A stretch of 64,000 nt of DNA from Burkholderia sp. GAS332 (GTDB lineage: Bacteria > Pseudomonadota > Gammaproteobacteria > Burkholderiales > Burkholderiaceae). This document shows positions 27,781-36,541 of this stretch, in pieces. Location of the stretch: positions 3,410,001 to 3,474,000 of the forward strand of contig FSRV01000002.1 in assembly GCA_900142905.1 (NCBI GenBank), read 5' to 3'. The translations under genes were made by a program, and so were the position numbers. Numbering within the stretch: position 1 is the first letter of the stretch; each line of letters starts with the position of its first letter. Under the pieces are notes generated by a model. It saw nothing but the letters and a program-made list of their open reading frames with translations. It was not told the origin of the DNA and ran no database searches.

Positions 27781-28413
27781 TTAGCGGCTTTCCTGTTCCT
27801 TGAGCCGCGCCCGGTGAGCCGCAACCTTCGCGCGGTTACCGCAAATCGCCATGCTGCACCAGCGGCGCGCGTGACCCCGTGTGTGATCGGCAAACATCAA
27901 CGTGCATCGGGGACCTTCACATGCCTTCACGTGCGTGAAGTCCTCGTCACATACCAGTCGCGCCAACGCCTCGGCGATGGGCATCAGCAATGACTCCGCT
28001 GACTTCCACCGTCGATTCTCGCGGAACTCAAAAGTCGGCACGCCGTCCGTGACATCGGCCACGATTTCTCCATAGCGTTCGTCCCGCTCGAGTAGCTGAT
28101 TCAGGGGTGCGAGTTCACGCAAATTCCTGGCGGCAAGCGGCCGCCCTTTCCTCTTCCGGACAAATTCCCTGAACCACTCGCGCAACGCGCGAGCCTGCGC
28201 CGCAACGGCGTCGAGCTCAGCTTGCGTGGATTGCGAGCGTAGCGCCGCAAGCGCGGCACGCGGCACCATTTCAGCCTGTTCCAACCAGCCCAGCAACCCC
28301 TCTCCATCGCTGATCCAGTCGACTTCTTCATCCACCGGGGTCGCAACCGAGTTGAGGAAATCGAGGCCCGGTGCATCGGCTACGAATATCGCAGGAATCT
28401 GACGGTAGTCCAT
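27781..28413 (-). CDS. CGNR zinc-finger (ABATE-domain) regulator
   Basis: The 210-residue protein has the stress-induced ABATE N-terminal domain (residues 1-150, starting IPAIFVADAPGLDFLNS) and a C-terminal CGNR zinc finger (CEGPRCTLMFAD, then CSMAICGNRAKV, cysteines around residues 168-190). The family is thought to act in transcription regulation. It diverges from the hydrolase at 28587. Four GTAAC/GTTAC motifs in the gap are a likely operator array for it. Confidence 0.85.
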   Translation of the reverse strand: MDYRQIPAIFVADAPGLDFLNSVATPVDEEVDWISDGEGLLGWLEQAEMVPRAALAALRSQSTQAELDAVAAQARALREWFREFVRKRKGRPLAARNLRELAPLNQLLERDERYGEIVADVTDGVPTFEFRENRRWKSAESLLMPIAEALARLVCDEDFTHVKACEGPRCTLMFADHTRGHARRWCSMAICGNRAKVAAHRARLKEQESR

Positions 28414-28451
28414 TTTTCTTATGACGAATGTGCAATGACGATGATCGAATC

Positions 28452-28524
28452 GTAACCACTAAAAATGCTCTTGACAAGTTACACACCGAATAAGTAACCT
28501 TTAAAACATCATTAGTCAGGTTAC
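28452..28524. promoter_or_regulatory. Four-fold GTAACC/GGTTAC operator-like array in divergent promoter
   Basis: GTAACC (28452-28457), GTTAC (28478-28482), GTAACC (28494-28499) and GGTTAC (28519-28524) alternate in orientation. They form two inverted pairs with 20- and 19-bp spacers. A TTGACA -35-like box (28471-28476) lies within the first pair. The array sits in the 173-bp gap between the CGNR regulator and the hydrolase-SDR operon, so it is a probable binding site for the CGNR protein. Confidence 0.5.
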
Positions 28525-28586
28525 ACGATGCGGCGAAGTTAGCCGTATGTCACAGGCGGTCTCCACGATCTTCAAAGGAGAGGAAC

Positions 28587-29282
28587 ATGTCGTTTAGCAA
28601 TGTGAGCGTCGTGATGGTGCACGGCGCATGGGCAGACGGTTCGAGCTGGAGCAAGGTGATCAATCGTCTGAAGGATCAGGGCGTCAATGCCATTTCGGCG
28701 CCGCTGCCGCTCACGTCGTTGAGTGACGACGTCGCCGCGCTCGACCGGGCACTCGAACGGATCGAAGGTCCAGTGGTGTTGTCCGGCCACGCATATGCAG
28801 GCGCGGTGATCGGGTCGACCCGGTCCCGAAATATCGAAGCATTGGTCTATGTCGCCGCGCTGGCTCCCGACGAAGGAGAAACAGTGAGCGACGTGTTCTA
28901 CCGCGGCGAAACGCATCCGCAGGCGCCGCAGCTCGCGCCGGATCGCCATGGATTGATATGGCTGCCGCAAGAGGGGTTCGCTCAGGCGTTTGCGCAGCAC
29001 GCGACGCCGCAGGAGTTGGCGGTGCTCGCTGCGGTGCAGCGCCCCATTTCGGTGTCGTGCATCAGCGAAGCGGTCGGGCGTCCGCTGTGGAAAGACCGTC
29101 CGAGCTGGTTCCTGATCGCTGAACAGGACCGGATGATCAACCCCGGCACCCAGCATTTCATGGCAGGTTGCATGAATGCGCACGTGCGGTCATACGAGGC
29201 CGATCACACACCGATCGTGACGGCTCCCGACGCGGTGACCCATGTGATCGTCGAAGCGGTTCAGTCAGTTTCCGCTCACTAA
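28587..29282 (+). CDS. Alpha/beta-hydrolase fold protein with Ala at the nucleophile position
   Basis: The 231-residue protein has the HGAWADGSSW oxyanion loop near residue 11 and the rest of the small plant-esterase-like hydrolase fold. The nucleophile elbow reads SGHAYAGAV: the expected serine is Ala69. The C-terminal DHTPI histidine is kept. It may lack ordinary esterase activity, act by a serine-independent mechanism, or bind rather than cleave a ligand. AAAGGAGAGG precedes ATG 28587. It is first of three co-directional genes (hydrolase, hydrolase, SDR) opposite the CGNR regulator. Confidence 0.82.
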   Translation: MSFSNVSVVMVHGAWADGSSWSKVINRLKDQGVNAISAPLPLTSLSDDVAALDRALERIEGPVVLSGHAYAGAVIGSTRSRNIEALVYVAALAPDEGETVSDVFYRGETHPQAPQLAPDRHGLIWLPQEGFAQAFAQHATPQELAVLAAVQRPISVSCISEAVGRPLWKDRPSWFLIAEQDRMINPGTQHFMAGCMNAHVRSYEADHTPIVTAPDAVTHVIVEAVQSVSAH

Positions 29283-29375
29283 CGTTATCCGCAAGTTGCG
29301 TGCGACCTGCGATGCCGAACATCGCACGGCGCCTTTCGTCAGCCGTCTACCCCTGTTCGCCTGTGGAGAGAAATC

Positions 29376-30230
29376 ATGAGTTCCATTTTCTATCGTCATG
29401 CCGATGTCGACGGCTTCAAGGTGTTCTACCGCGAAGCCGGTCGCCCGGGTGCCCCAAAGCTGCTGCTCCTGCATGGTTTTCCGAGCTCGAGCCATATGTT
29501 TCGGGACCTGATCCCAAAGCTCGCCGACCGTTTCCATATCGTCGCGCCGGATCTGCCCGGATTCGGACAATCCGACATGCCCGGCCGGGACGGTTTTGCG
29601 TACACGTTCGACAACATCGCCAACGTCATCGAGCGTTTCACCGAAGTAATCGGTTTCGATCGCTTTGCGGTCTACGTATTCGACTACGGTGCGCCAACCG
29701 GCTTCCGGCTTGCCGTCCGACATCCCGAGCGGATCACCGCGATCATTTCGCAGAACGGCAACGCCTATGAAGAAGGCTTGAGCGATGGCTGGAATCCGAT
29801 TCGCGCCTATTGGCAAGACGCTTCGCCCGCGAATCGGGAAGCGCTTCGCGCACTGCTCACGCACGAGACGACCGTCTGGCAGTACACGCATGGCGTGCCC
29901 GACACGGCGTCCGTATCGCCAGACGGCTACTCGCTCGACGGCTTCTACCTAAGTCGGCCGGGTGCGGACGAGATACAGCTCGACCTGTTCCGCGACTACC
30001 AAAGCAACGTCGCGTTGTACCCGGCGTTCCAGCAGTACTTCCGCGCCCATCAGCCGCCCTTCCTCGCCGTGTGGGGGAAAAACGATCCCTTCTTTCTGCC
30101 CGCTGGTGCCGAAGCATTCAAGCGCGATATCCCGGGCGCCGTGGTGCGCTTCTTCGATACCGGCCACTTCGCGCTAGAGACGCACGCGGCGGAAATCGCG
30201 GCGGCCATTTCTGACTTCTTCACTCACTGA
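29376..30230 (+). CDS. Alpha/beta hydrolase with Asp nucleophile (haloalkane dehalogenase/epoxide hydrolase type)
   Basis: The 284-residue protein has the HGFPSSSHMFRDLIP oxyanion loop and VAPDLPGFGQSDMP strand. Its nucleophile elbow is VFDYGAP with Asp103, as in dehalogenases and epoxide hydrolases rather than serine esterases. The catalytic His lies in DTGHFALE near the C-terminus. It would act through a covalent alkyl-enzyme ester. The true substrate is unknown. It lies 93 bp after the first hydrolase. Confidence 0.82.
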   Translation: MSSIFYRHADVDGFKVFYREAGRPGAPKLLLLHGFPSSSHMFRDLIPKLADRFHIVAPDLPGFGQSDMPGRDGFAYTFDNIANVIERFTEVIGFDRFAVYVFDYGAPTGFRLAVRHPERITAIISQNGNAYEEGLSDGWNPIRAYWQDASPANREALRALLTHETTVWQYTHGVPDTASVSPDGYSLDGFYLSRPGADEIQLDLFRDYQSNVALYPAFQQYFRAHQPPFLAVWGKNDPFFLPAGAEAFKRDIPGAVVRFFDTGHFALETHAAEIAAAISDFFTH

Positions 30231-30281
30231 GGCATCCGAAGCACGGAACCACGCTTCATTCACGTAACCAGGAGACGCAAC

Positions 30282-31052
30282 ATGTCCAGCAAAGTCGCCG
30301 TCGTAACGGGCGCAAGCCAGGGTATCGGTCGTTCGACCGCCATCAGACTGGCGCGGGATTTTGACTCGATCGTGCTCGTTGCGCGTAATCGCGCGAACCT
30401 CGAGGAGACGGCCATCGAAGTGAGGAAGGCCGGCGCGGAGTCTCTCGTTATCGACGTCGACCTCTCCGAAGCCGACGCTGCTCGGCAAGTCGTCGACCAG
30501 ACGCTCGCGACGTTCGGACGGATCGACGCATTGCTCAACATTGCGGGCGCAGTGCCGCAGATCGATGTGCTCGAGATGACCGACGAGCAATGGGACCGTG
30601 GTCTCGCGCTAAAACTTCATGGCGCGCGACGATTGACGATCGCGGCGTGGCCGTCACTGAAGGAGAACTCAGGATCGGTCGTGCTGATGTCCGGGAACTC
30701 GGCGCTGTTCCCAAAGGCGCCCTATGCGGCCGTGGGAACGATCAACGCAGCGATCGTGGCACTCGCGAAAGCCTTCTCCGATCGCGGCATCGCCGATGGC
30801 GTGCAGGTGAACAGCGTGCTGCCGGGACCCGTGATGACCGGCCGGCGACGCTCGTACCTGGAACATTGGGCGCCGCTGCATAACATGTCCGTCGAAGAGG
30901 CGACGGCGAAGTTTCCCGTTGAAGCGGGTATTGCGCGTTACGGCACACCGGAGGAGATTGCCGAGCTCATGGCGTTCGTCGTGTCGCCTGCGGCGCGCTG
31001 GATGACGGGCTCGACGTTGCGGATGGATGGCGGAGAAGTGAAGTCGATCTGA
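30282..31052 (+). CDS. SDR-family oxidoreductase lacking the catalytic lysine
   Basis: The 256-residue protein has the cofactor motif TGASQGIG near residue 9 and the NIAG motif around residue 86. At the active site the usual YxxxK reads YAAVG (Tyr148, Gly152), so the lysine is missing. A C-terminal GSTLRMDGGE fits the family. It is either an atypical SDR or a degenerate one. It follows the Asp-nucleophile hydrolase by 51 bp, likely one operon, and ends at a hairpin. Confidence 0.8.
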   Translation: MSSKVAVVTGASQGIGRSTAIRLARDFDSIVLVARNRANLEETAIEVRKAGAESLVIDVDLSEADAARQVVDQTLATFGRIDALLNIAGAVPQIDVLEMTDEQWDRGLALKLHGARRLTIAAWPSLKENSGSVVLMSGNSALFPKAPYAAVGTINAAIVALAKAFSDRGIADGVQVNSVLPGPVMTGRRRSYLEHWAPLHNMSVEEATAKFPVEAGIARYGTPEEIAELMAFVVSPAARWMTGSTLRMDGGEVKSI

Positions 31053-31088
31053 CATGGAAGCCGCGATGCTCGCGGATCGCGGCAAAGA

Positions 31089-31116
31089 CGACGCGCTGAA
31101 TGCTCCAAGCGCGTCG
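31089..31116. terminator. Hairpin between convergent SDR and chemoreceptor genes
   Basis: CGACGCGCT (31089-31097) pairs perfectly with AGCGCGTCG (31108-31116). It occupies the 79-bp convergent gap and is a probable bidirectional terminator. Confidence 0.5.
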
Positions 31117-31131
31117 CAACCCCGCACATCG

Positions 31132-32691
31132 TCAGACCGCCTCGCCTTGCAGCCGGAACACGTTGACGACGTCGCGTAGCATCTGCGCCTGCTCCTGCAT
31201 CGATTGCGCGGCGGCAGCGGCTTGTTCGACCATCGCTGCGTTTTGCTGCGTGGTCTCGTCCATTTGCGCAATGGCGACGTTGACCTGCTCGATGCCACGG
31301 CTTTGCTCCTCAGAAGCCGCCGAGATTTCGCTGATGATGTCAGTGACGCGCTTCACTGCGTCGACGAGCGAATGCATCGTACCGCCCGCTTTTTCGACGA
31401 GCGCCTTGCCGTCGTCGACGCGGTCCACCGAGTCCTCGATCAGGCTCTTGATCTCCTTCGCCGCGTCCGAGCTGCGGCGCGCAAGATTGCGCACTTCGCC
31501 CGCCACCACGGCAAAGCCGCGCCCTTCTTCGCCGGCACGCGCCGCTTCGACGGCCGCGTTCAACGCGAGAATGTTGGTCTGAAACGCAATGCTCTCGATC
31601 ACGGCGATGATGTCGACCACGCGCGCCGAACTGGCCGCGATGTTCTGCATGTTCGCCACCACCTGCTGGACGACCTCGCCGCCTTCGCCCGCGAGTTTCG
31701 ATGCGCTGCGCGCCATCTGGTTTGCCTGCACTGCGTTGTCGGCGTTCTGCTTCACGGTCGCGGTCAGCTGCTCCATACTCGCTGCGGTTTCGCCCAGCGA
31801 CGACGCCTGCTCTTCGGTACGCGCCGACAGATCGAGGTTGCCCGCTGCGATCTGCTCTGCCGCGACCGTAATCGTTTCAGTGCCGCCGCGAATGCGCCGG
31901 ATCGTATCGGCCAAGCGGCTCTGCATGCGCTGCATCGCGAACAGCATGCTTTGCTGATCGTCGCTACCGAGTGCAACAGTACCCGATAGATCACCGTCCG
32001 CGATGGTTTCCGCCACGTGCGCAGCATACGCCGGCTCGCCGCCGAGACTGCGTTTTACGTTGCGAATGATCAGCACAAGCGCAATCGTGCTGAAGCTCCC
32101 GGTCACGAGAATGGTGATGAGATAACGCAGCAGATCGGCGCGGAACGCGTCATTGATATCGTTCACGTAGACGCCCGAAATCAGATACCAGTCCCATGCG
32201 TCGAAGCGTTTGACGAAGCTGATTTTCGGCACGTGTTCACTTTTACCAGGCAATCTCGCCATATAGTCGACGAAGCCCTGTCCTTGCGACTGCGCGAGCT
32301 TGACCATGTCGACGAACAGGAGCTTGCCGTCGGTATCCGCGTAGTGTGTGACGTCCTTGTTGCGCAGATCCGCGAGCGTCGGATGCATGATGACGACCGG
32401 TGTCGCCGTCGTGATAATCATGTAGCCATTGCCGGGATAGCGCATCACCGACAGTCGCGCCATCGCCTGTTGCTTCGCCTGATCGAGCGTCAGTTCGTGC
32501 TGATCGACGAGCTTCGCGTAGTCGGCCACGATGCCGTACGCGCATTCCACTACGCTTTGCACCGCCGCCTTGCGCTCGGACAGCATCGTCGTGCGCGACT
32601 GCCACGCTGCCCAGCCGCCGAGACCCAGCAGGCCAAGCCATGTAATCAATAATGCAAGCCACAGTTTGGTATTCAAGCTGAGTCGGTTCAC
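31132..32691 (-). CDS. Methyl-accepting chemotaxis protein with single Cache sensor
   Basis: The 519-residue chemoreceptor has an N-terminal transmembrane helix (about residues 10-30), a periplasmic single-Cache type 2 domain (40-185; [27 protein letters not shown]), a second transmembrane helix (about 190-212), a HAMP segment and a long cytoplasmic signalling domain. The signalling tip reads [24 protein letters not shown], split here as [13 protein letters not shown] and [18 protein letters not shown]. It would signal to CheA/CheW. The ligand may be a small carboxylate or similar. It lacks an obvious C-terminal methyltransferase-binding pentapeptide. Confidence 0.92.
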   Translation of the reverse strand: MNRLSLNTKLWLALLITWLGLLGLGGWAAWQSRTTMLSERKAAVQSVVECAYGIVADYAKLVDQHELTLDQAKQQAMARLSVMRYPGNGYMIITTATPVVIMHPTLADLRNKDVTHYADTDGKLLFVDMVKLAQSQGQGFVDYMARLPGKSEHVPKISFVKRFDAWDWYLISGVYVNDINDAFRADLLRYLITILVTGSFSTIALVLIIRNVKRSLGGEPAYAAHVAETIADGDLSGTVALGSDDQQSMLFAMQRMQSRLADTIRRIRGGTETITVAAEQIAAGNLDLSARTEEQASSLGETAASMEQLTATVKQNADNAVQANQMARSASKLAGEGGEVVQQVVANMQNIAASSARVVDIIAVIESIAFQTNILALNAAVEAARAGEEGRGFAVVAGEVRNLARRSSDAAKEIKSLIEDSVDRVDDGKALVEKAGGTMHSLVDAVKRVTDIISEISAASEEQSRGIEQVNVAIAQMDETTQQNAAMVEQAAAAAQSMQEQAQMLRDVVNVFRLQGEAV

Positions 32692-32824
32692 GCCGTTTTC
32701 TCCATAGCCAGCCGTCGCCGGCTCAATCGCCTGGCTCAGTGTTCAACCACGCTGGCATCGCAACGCGTGCGCGAGCAGCCAGAGGGTTGTCACTGATTAA
32801 CGGCACGGCGGCGCATTACCTGAG

Positions 32825-33091
32825 TCAGGAAACACCCGAATCGGGTGCTGCGCTGCCGCGCCTGGCGATCGATTGGCTTTGATGGGTGCGGTGGCGGCTG
32901 AAGTAAGGCAGCGCAAACAGGTAAAGCCCCGTGAACAGCAGGAGAGCCAGCGGCAGCAGCGGCGCGTAGGTGATCCAGGGCGGCGGACGGCCGTTTCCAT
33001 GAGCCATGGCGACGAAGTTGGCGATCACCGTCAGCGTGAAGGCGACGGATACCCACCGGTGAAACCGGCGAATCCAGGTGCCGGCGTTCAT
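32825..33091 (-). CDS. Small two-helix membrane protein, function unknown
   Basis: The 88-residue protein has two hydrophobic helices (about residues 14-30 and 41-62) after a basic N-terminus (WIRRFHRW). The pattern recalls small inner-membrane proteins encoded with AraC/VOC pairs. Its ATG overlaps the VOC gene stop by 4 bp, indicating coupled translation. I do not recognise the family with certainty. Confidence 0.65.
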   Translation of the reverse strand: MNAGTWIRRFHRWVSVAFTLTVIANFVAMAHGNGRPPPWITYAPLLPLALLLFTGLYLFALPYFSRHRTHQSQSIARRGSAAPDSGVS

Positions 33092-33504
33092 GTCGTGCTC
33101 TTCGGGGCCTGGATCATCTTCCAGCCGTTGCCGGCGGGGTCGCGGAAGCCGGCGTCGACGCTGCCGAAGCGGTCGACCGGCTCCTGGGTGAACTCCACGC
33201 CGCTGGCTTTCAGCCGGGCGTAGCTGGCGCGACAGTCGGCCACCAGGAGGACCAGGGGCGGCATGGCTCCCTTGGCGACCATCGCCCGCAGGGTTTGCGC
33301 GGTGGCCTCGTCGTGGATGGGCGGGCCGGGGGCGAACAGGCCGAGCTGGAACGAGGGTTGATCCGGATGCTGGACCGTCAGCCAGCGGTAGGGACCGTTG
33401 CGCACGTCTGTGTGGACGCGGAAGCCGAGCTTGTCGACGTAGAAGGCGAGCGCTTCGTCCTGGTTATCGACGTACAAGCCCACCACATTAATACCTTGGT
33501 TCAT
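33088..33504 (-). CDS. VOC-superfamily (glyoxalase/bleomycin-resistance fold) protein
   Basis: The 138-residue protein shows two beta-alpha-beta-beta-beta modules: VGLYVDNQDEALAFYVDKLG at the start and FRDPAGNGWKMIQ at the end. VOC proteins include metal-dependent dioxygenases, glyoxalases and drug-binding proteins; the activity here is unknown. ATG 33504 follows AGGAGGTG and overlaps the stop of the AraC gene by 4 bp, so regulator, VOC protein and membrane protein form one coupled unit. Confidence 0.85.
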   Translation of the reverse strand: MNQGINVVGLYVDNQDEALAFYVDKLGFRVHTDVRNGPYRWLTVQHPDQPSFQLGLFAPGPPIHDEATAQTLRAMVAKGAMPPLVLLVADCRASYARLKASGVEFTQEPVDRFGSVDAGFRDPAGNGWKMIQAPKSTT

Positions 33505-34043
33505 GACACCTCCTTGGTTGATGGCGGGACTGTATCGTTGGCCACGCGGCGGCGCTTCTCCAAAACTGCGATGGTGAGGTCGGGGCGCTGCGCGGCCTTC
33601 AGGACGCAAGCAGGCACGCGGTCGAGTTGAGACATGTTGGCCTTTGCCTCAAGGCGCATGGCGCTGGGGCTTTGGCCGGTGATGTCGTGGAAGGTGCGCC
33701 CGAACGTGCCCAGGCTCTCCCAGCCGGTGGCGAAGGCAATGTCCGTGATGCTAAGTTCGGTGTCGCGCAGCAGCGTGGTGGCCTGCTCGATGCGCCGTGT
33801 CAGCAGGTAGCGGTGCGGTGGGAGGCCGAAGGCCCGCTTGAAGGAGCGCGCGAAATGGGCTTCGGAGACGCCGCTGACCTCGGCCAGGCGCTTGACGGGC
33901 CAAGCCTCTTGCGAGGCGGCGTCCATCCGGTCCTTGGCGCGCAGCAAGCGGCGCAGCAAGGCCGGGTCTTGCAAGGCGTCTTCACCGACCGGTGCAGGGG
34001 ACGAGGCAAGCGGCTGGGCGTGATGGTCTGCGCGAGGGGCCAT
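33501..34043 (-). CDS. Short AraC-family regulator
   Basis: The 180-residue protein consists mainly of the AraC double helix-turn-helix (about residues 45-130; RLAEVSGVSEAHFARSFKRAFG and IAFATGWESLGTFGRTFHDITG, each a separate helix pair). There is no large effector domain. It overlaps the VOC gene by 4 bp and probably controls its own operon. Its exact start may lie slightly inside. Confidence 0.85.
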   Translation of the reverse strand: MAPRADHHAQPLASSPAPVGEDALQDPALLRRLLRAKDRMDAASQEAWPVKRLAEVSGVSEAHFARSFKRAFGLPPHRYLLTRRIEQATTLLRDTELSITDIAFATGWESLGTFGRTFHDITGQSPSAMRLEAKANMSQLDRVPACVLKAAQRPDLTIAVLEKRRRVANDTVPPSTKEVS

Positions 34044-34275
34044 GAGTTCCGGGAAGGCTGGCGGTATGCGCGTAGTTTAGGGTGACCACCGTAGGAGCGT
34101 CGAGCAAGATCGGCGTCGGCGCCCGGCTCACGCCAGATATCGCGTGCTATGCTTAAATCGGCACCGTATCTCCACGAAACAAACCGCTATCCGTGTCGAC
34201 GACAAGGTCAGTGCCATCCAGAACGCCGCACCGGTCGGCACAAAACTGAGCCGGACACGACCACGATCGCTGACC

Positions 34276-35010
34276 ATGGACTACCGTCATCTGCAACAGC
34301 GCAAGAGCCTGCACGGCCGCATTGTGCAGGAGCTCGGCATGGATATCGTCGGCGGCAAGGTACAGCCGGGCCAGCGCTTGCCTGCTGAGGCTGTTCTATG
34401 CGAGCGCTACGGCGTTAGCCGCCCCGTGCTGCGCGAGGCCACCCGGGTGCTCGTGGCAAAAGGGCTGGTCGTGTCGAAACCGCGTGTCGGCAGTGTTGTG
34501 AAGCCGCGCGCGGATTGGCATATGCTTGACCCCGACGTCCTGTACTGGACGATCAACAGCGTTCCGAAAGGCGAGTTCTTCAGTTCGCTCCTGACCGTGC
34601 GCCGCGTGATCGAACCCGCGGCGGCGGCCCTCGCCGCCACGGCCGCGACAAGCGAGGATCTTGCGCGCATTGCATCGGCTTACGAGCAGATGGAGCGTGC
34701 CGAAACCGCCAGCGCGCTACTGGATCCGGACCTCGAGTTTCACCGCGCCATCATGGCGGCCTCTCACAACGACCTGCTGGCCTATATTGGCAACATGCTG
34801 TCGCTTGCCCTGTCGGAATCGATCAAGCTGACGAGTCGTCATCCCGACACGCATGCGCTTTCGTTACCGCGTCACAAGGCGATTCTCACGGCGATCCAGA
34901 GCCGTGACCCACTGGGCGCGCGGCATGCCAGTCTGGTCCAGCTCGACAATGCGCGCGTGGACGCCGAGAGCGTTCTGGAAACCGGCAGCCAGTTTCAGAC
35001 GCAACCCTAA
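34276..35010 (+). CDS. GntR-family (FadR/FCD type) regulator of the adjacent sugar ABC operon
   Basis: The 244-residue protein has a winged helix (residues 5-75, GQRLPAEAVLCERYGVSRPVLRE) and an all-helical FCD ligand domain (about 90-235). An earlier in-frame start at 34144 adds an unconserved tail, so ATG 34276 is preferred. The CUT2 ABC genes follow on the same strand after 440 bp. Two palindromes matching the FadR-type TNGTNNNACNA pattern lie in that gap, so repression of the transporter is likely. Confidence 0.88.
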   Translation: MDYRHLQQRKSLHGRIVQELGMDIVGGKVQPGQRLPAEAVLCERYGVSRPVLREATRVLVAKGLVVSKPRVGSVVKPRADWHMLDPDVLYWTINSVPKGEFFSSLLTVRRVIEPAAAALAATAATSEDLARIASAYEQMERAETASALLDPDLEFHRAIMAASHNDLLAYIGNMLSLALSESIKLTSRHPDTHALSLPRHKAILTAIQSRDPLGARHASLVQLDNARVDAESVLETGSQFQTQP

Positions 35011-35100
35011 TCCGAACGTGATGACTGGGCTGGACCATTGGGCAGAGCGTACGGACGCTTGACGTTTTCCGTGTTCCGCTCCTTTCATGTACCAACTTGA

Positions 35101-35111
35101 TAGTCATACTA
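35101..35111. promoter_or_regulatory. FadR/GntR-type operator palindrome
   Basis: TAGTCATACTA fits the TNGTNNNACNA consensus of FadR-family operators; with flanks it extends to ATAGT-CAT-ACTAT. It is 90 bp after the GntR gene stop. Confidence 0.45.
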
Positions 35112-35247
35112 TTGAAGCGACGCGTTGTGCAGACCATTCTGGGAGCGCATGACCCGCGCCGAAGGAGGTTAGCCCGCTCCATCATCGTGTTGCACTGCAC
35201 TGCAGGACGCGAACCTCCAAAACTGCGCTGCACCGCAAAAAATTAAT

Positions 35248-35258
35248 TAGTCGGACTA
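35248..35258. promoter_or_regulatory. FadR/GntR-type operator palindrome
   Basis: TAGTCGGACTA is a perfect palindrome around a central G and fits TNGTNNNACNA. It lies in the AT-rich segment about 195 bp before the binding-protein gene at 35453 and is the second copy in this gap. Confidence 0.5.
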
Positions 35259-35452
35259 GTTAAGGGTATACATCGATTAGTAGGTAAAAGGGCGTGATAT
35301 AGCATTTTCTGGTGGGTAGTCATGCGTACGCGCGTGCACGTGGGTTTCATGAAAGGTGATGCCCGGCTCCGGTGCTTGTCTTGCCGGGGCTTTTCCTGCT
35401 TGCGCCGTCATGGACCGTGAAGTGTTCAACTATTGAGAGACGGGAGACTGAA

Positions 35453-36541
35453 ATGGCGCAAGAGAAGGAAGACAAAGACGAAGTGCAAGCCACGCGTCGG
35501 GGATTGTTGCAGGGCGCGGGCCTCTCCGCGGCACTGGCGCTAATGGGCGGTATGGGTGGAATGATCACGCCAGCCCAGGCGGCGGAAGGCGGTTCGTTCC
35601 CGGCGCACAAACGGTGGAAGATCGTATTCGTCAACCATGTCACCACGAATCCGTTCTTCGTGCCGACGCAATACGGCATTGAGGATGCCACCGCTATGCT
35701 GGGGATGGACTACCAGTGGACCGGCTCGGCTAATGCCGACATCGGCGAAATGGTGAACGCGGTCAACGCGGCGATAGCCGGCAAAGCTGACGCGATCGCC
35801 GTACCGATCGTCGATCCGAAAGCGTTCGACAAACCGATCCAGGCCGCGCTCGACGCCGGCATTCCCGTCTTCGCCTATAACGCCGACGCGCCGTCAGGTT
35901 CGACGAATCCACGCCTTGCCTATATCGGTCAGGATCTCTATCTGTCTGGCTATCAGATGGGCGAGCGAATTTCGAACCTCATCGATAGCGGCCTCGTCGC
36001 GCTCTTTATCGCCACGCCAGGCCAACTCAACATTCAGCCACGGCTTGACGGTGCAGCGGCTGCCATCAAGAAATCGGGCAAGAAGATCGACGTGCAGACC
36101 ATCGCAACCGGCGCGACCGTCAACGAAGAGCTATCGAAGATCAAGTCCTTCTATCTCGGCCATCAGGATCTCAAAGGCATGTTTGCGGTGGACGCGGGCA
36201 GCACCCAGGGCGTCGCCGAGGTCATGAAAGAATCCAACCTGCCGTCCAAAGGCGTGCACGGCGGTGGCTTCGATCTGTTGCCGCGTACGGTCGATCTGAT
36301 TCACGAGGGCTTCCTCGACTTTACGATCGACCAGCAGCCGTACGTGCAGGGTTTTTATACGGTCGTGGAGGCCTTCATCTATCTCGCCTCCGGTGGACTC
36401 GTCGGGCCGGCCAATGTCAACACAGGCTTGAAGTTCGTCACCAAGGGCACCGTCGATCCGTACCTGAACACGTCGACGCGCTATGAAGGCAAGAGCACGA
36501 AAGCCCAGATCGTGCCGCGCACGGGTGCGATCAAAGGGTGA
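35453..36541 (+). CDS. CUT2 sugar ABC transporter binding protein with Tat signal
   Basis: The 362-residue protein has an N-terminal twin-arginine motif (TRRGLLQGAG) and hydrophobic stretch, cleaved near AQAAEG, so it is probably exported by Tat, unlike XylF in this window. The mature part is a type I binding-protein fold (IVFVNHVTTNPFFVPTQYG, later GGGFDLLPRT). ATG 35453 follows GGGAGA. It overlaps the permease gene start by 4 bp. The ligand is a sugar or polyol that cannot be named. Confidence 0.88.
   Translation: MAQEKEDKDEVQATRRGLLQGAGLSAALALMGGMGGMITPAQAAEGGSFPAHKRWKIVFVNHVTTNPFFVPTQYGIEDATAMLGMDYQWTGSANADIGEMVNAVNAAIAGKADAIAVPIVDPKAFDKPIQAALDAGIPVFAYNADAPSGSTNPRLAYIGQDLYLSGYQMGERISNLIDSGLVALFIATPGQLNIQPRLDGAAAAIKKSGKKIDVQTIATGATVNEELSKIKSFYLGHQDLKGMFAVDAGSTQGVAEVMKESNLPSKGVHGGGFDLLPRTVDLIHEGFLDFTIDQQPYVQGFYTVVEAFIYLASGGLVGPANVNTGLKFVTKGTVDPYLNTSTRYEGKSTKAQIVPRTGAIKG

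Larger units (their letters stand above)
35011..35452. other. 440-bp control region before the CUT2 ABC operon
   Basis: The stretch contains no gene. It holds two GntR-type palindromes (35101-35111 and 35248-35258) and an AT-rich segment at 35235-35290 where the ABC operon promoter probably lies. The remainder, including 35290-35440, shows nothing I can name. Confidence 0.55.
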
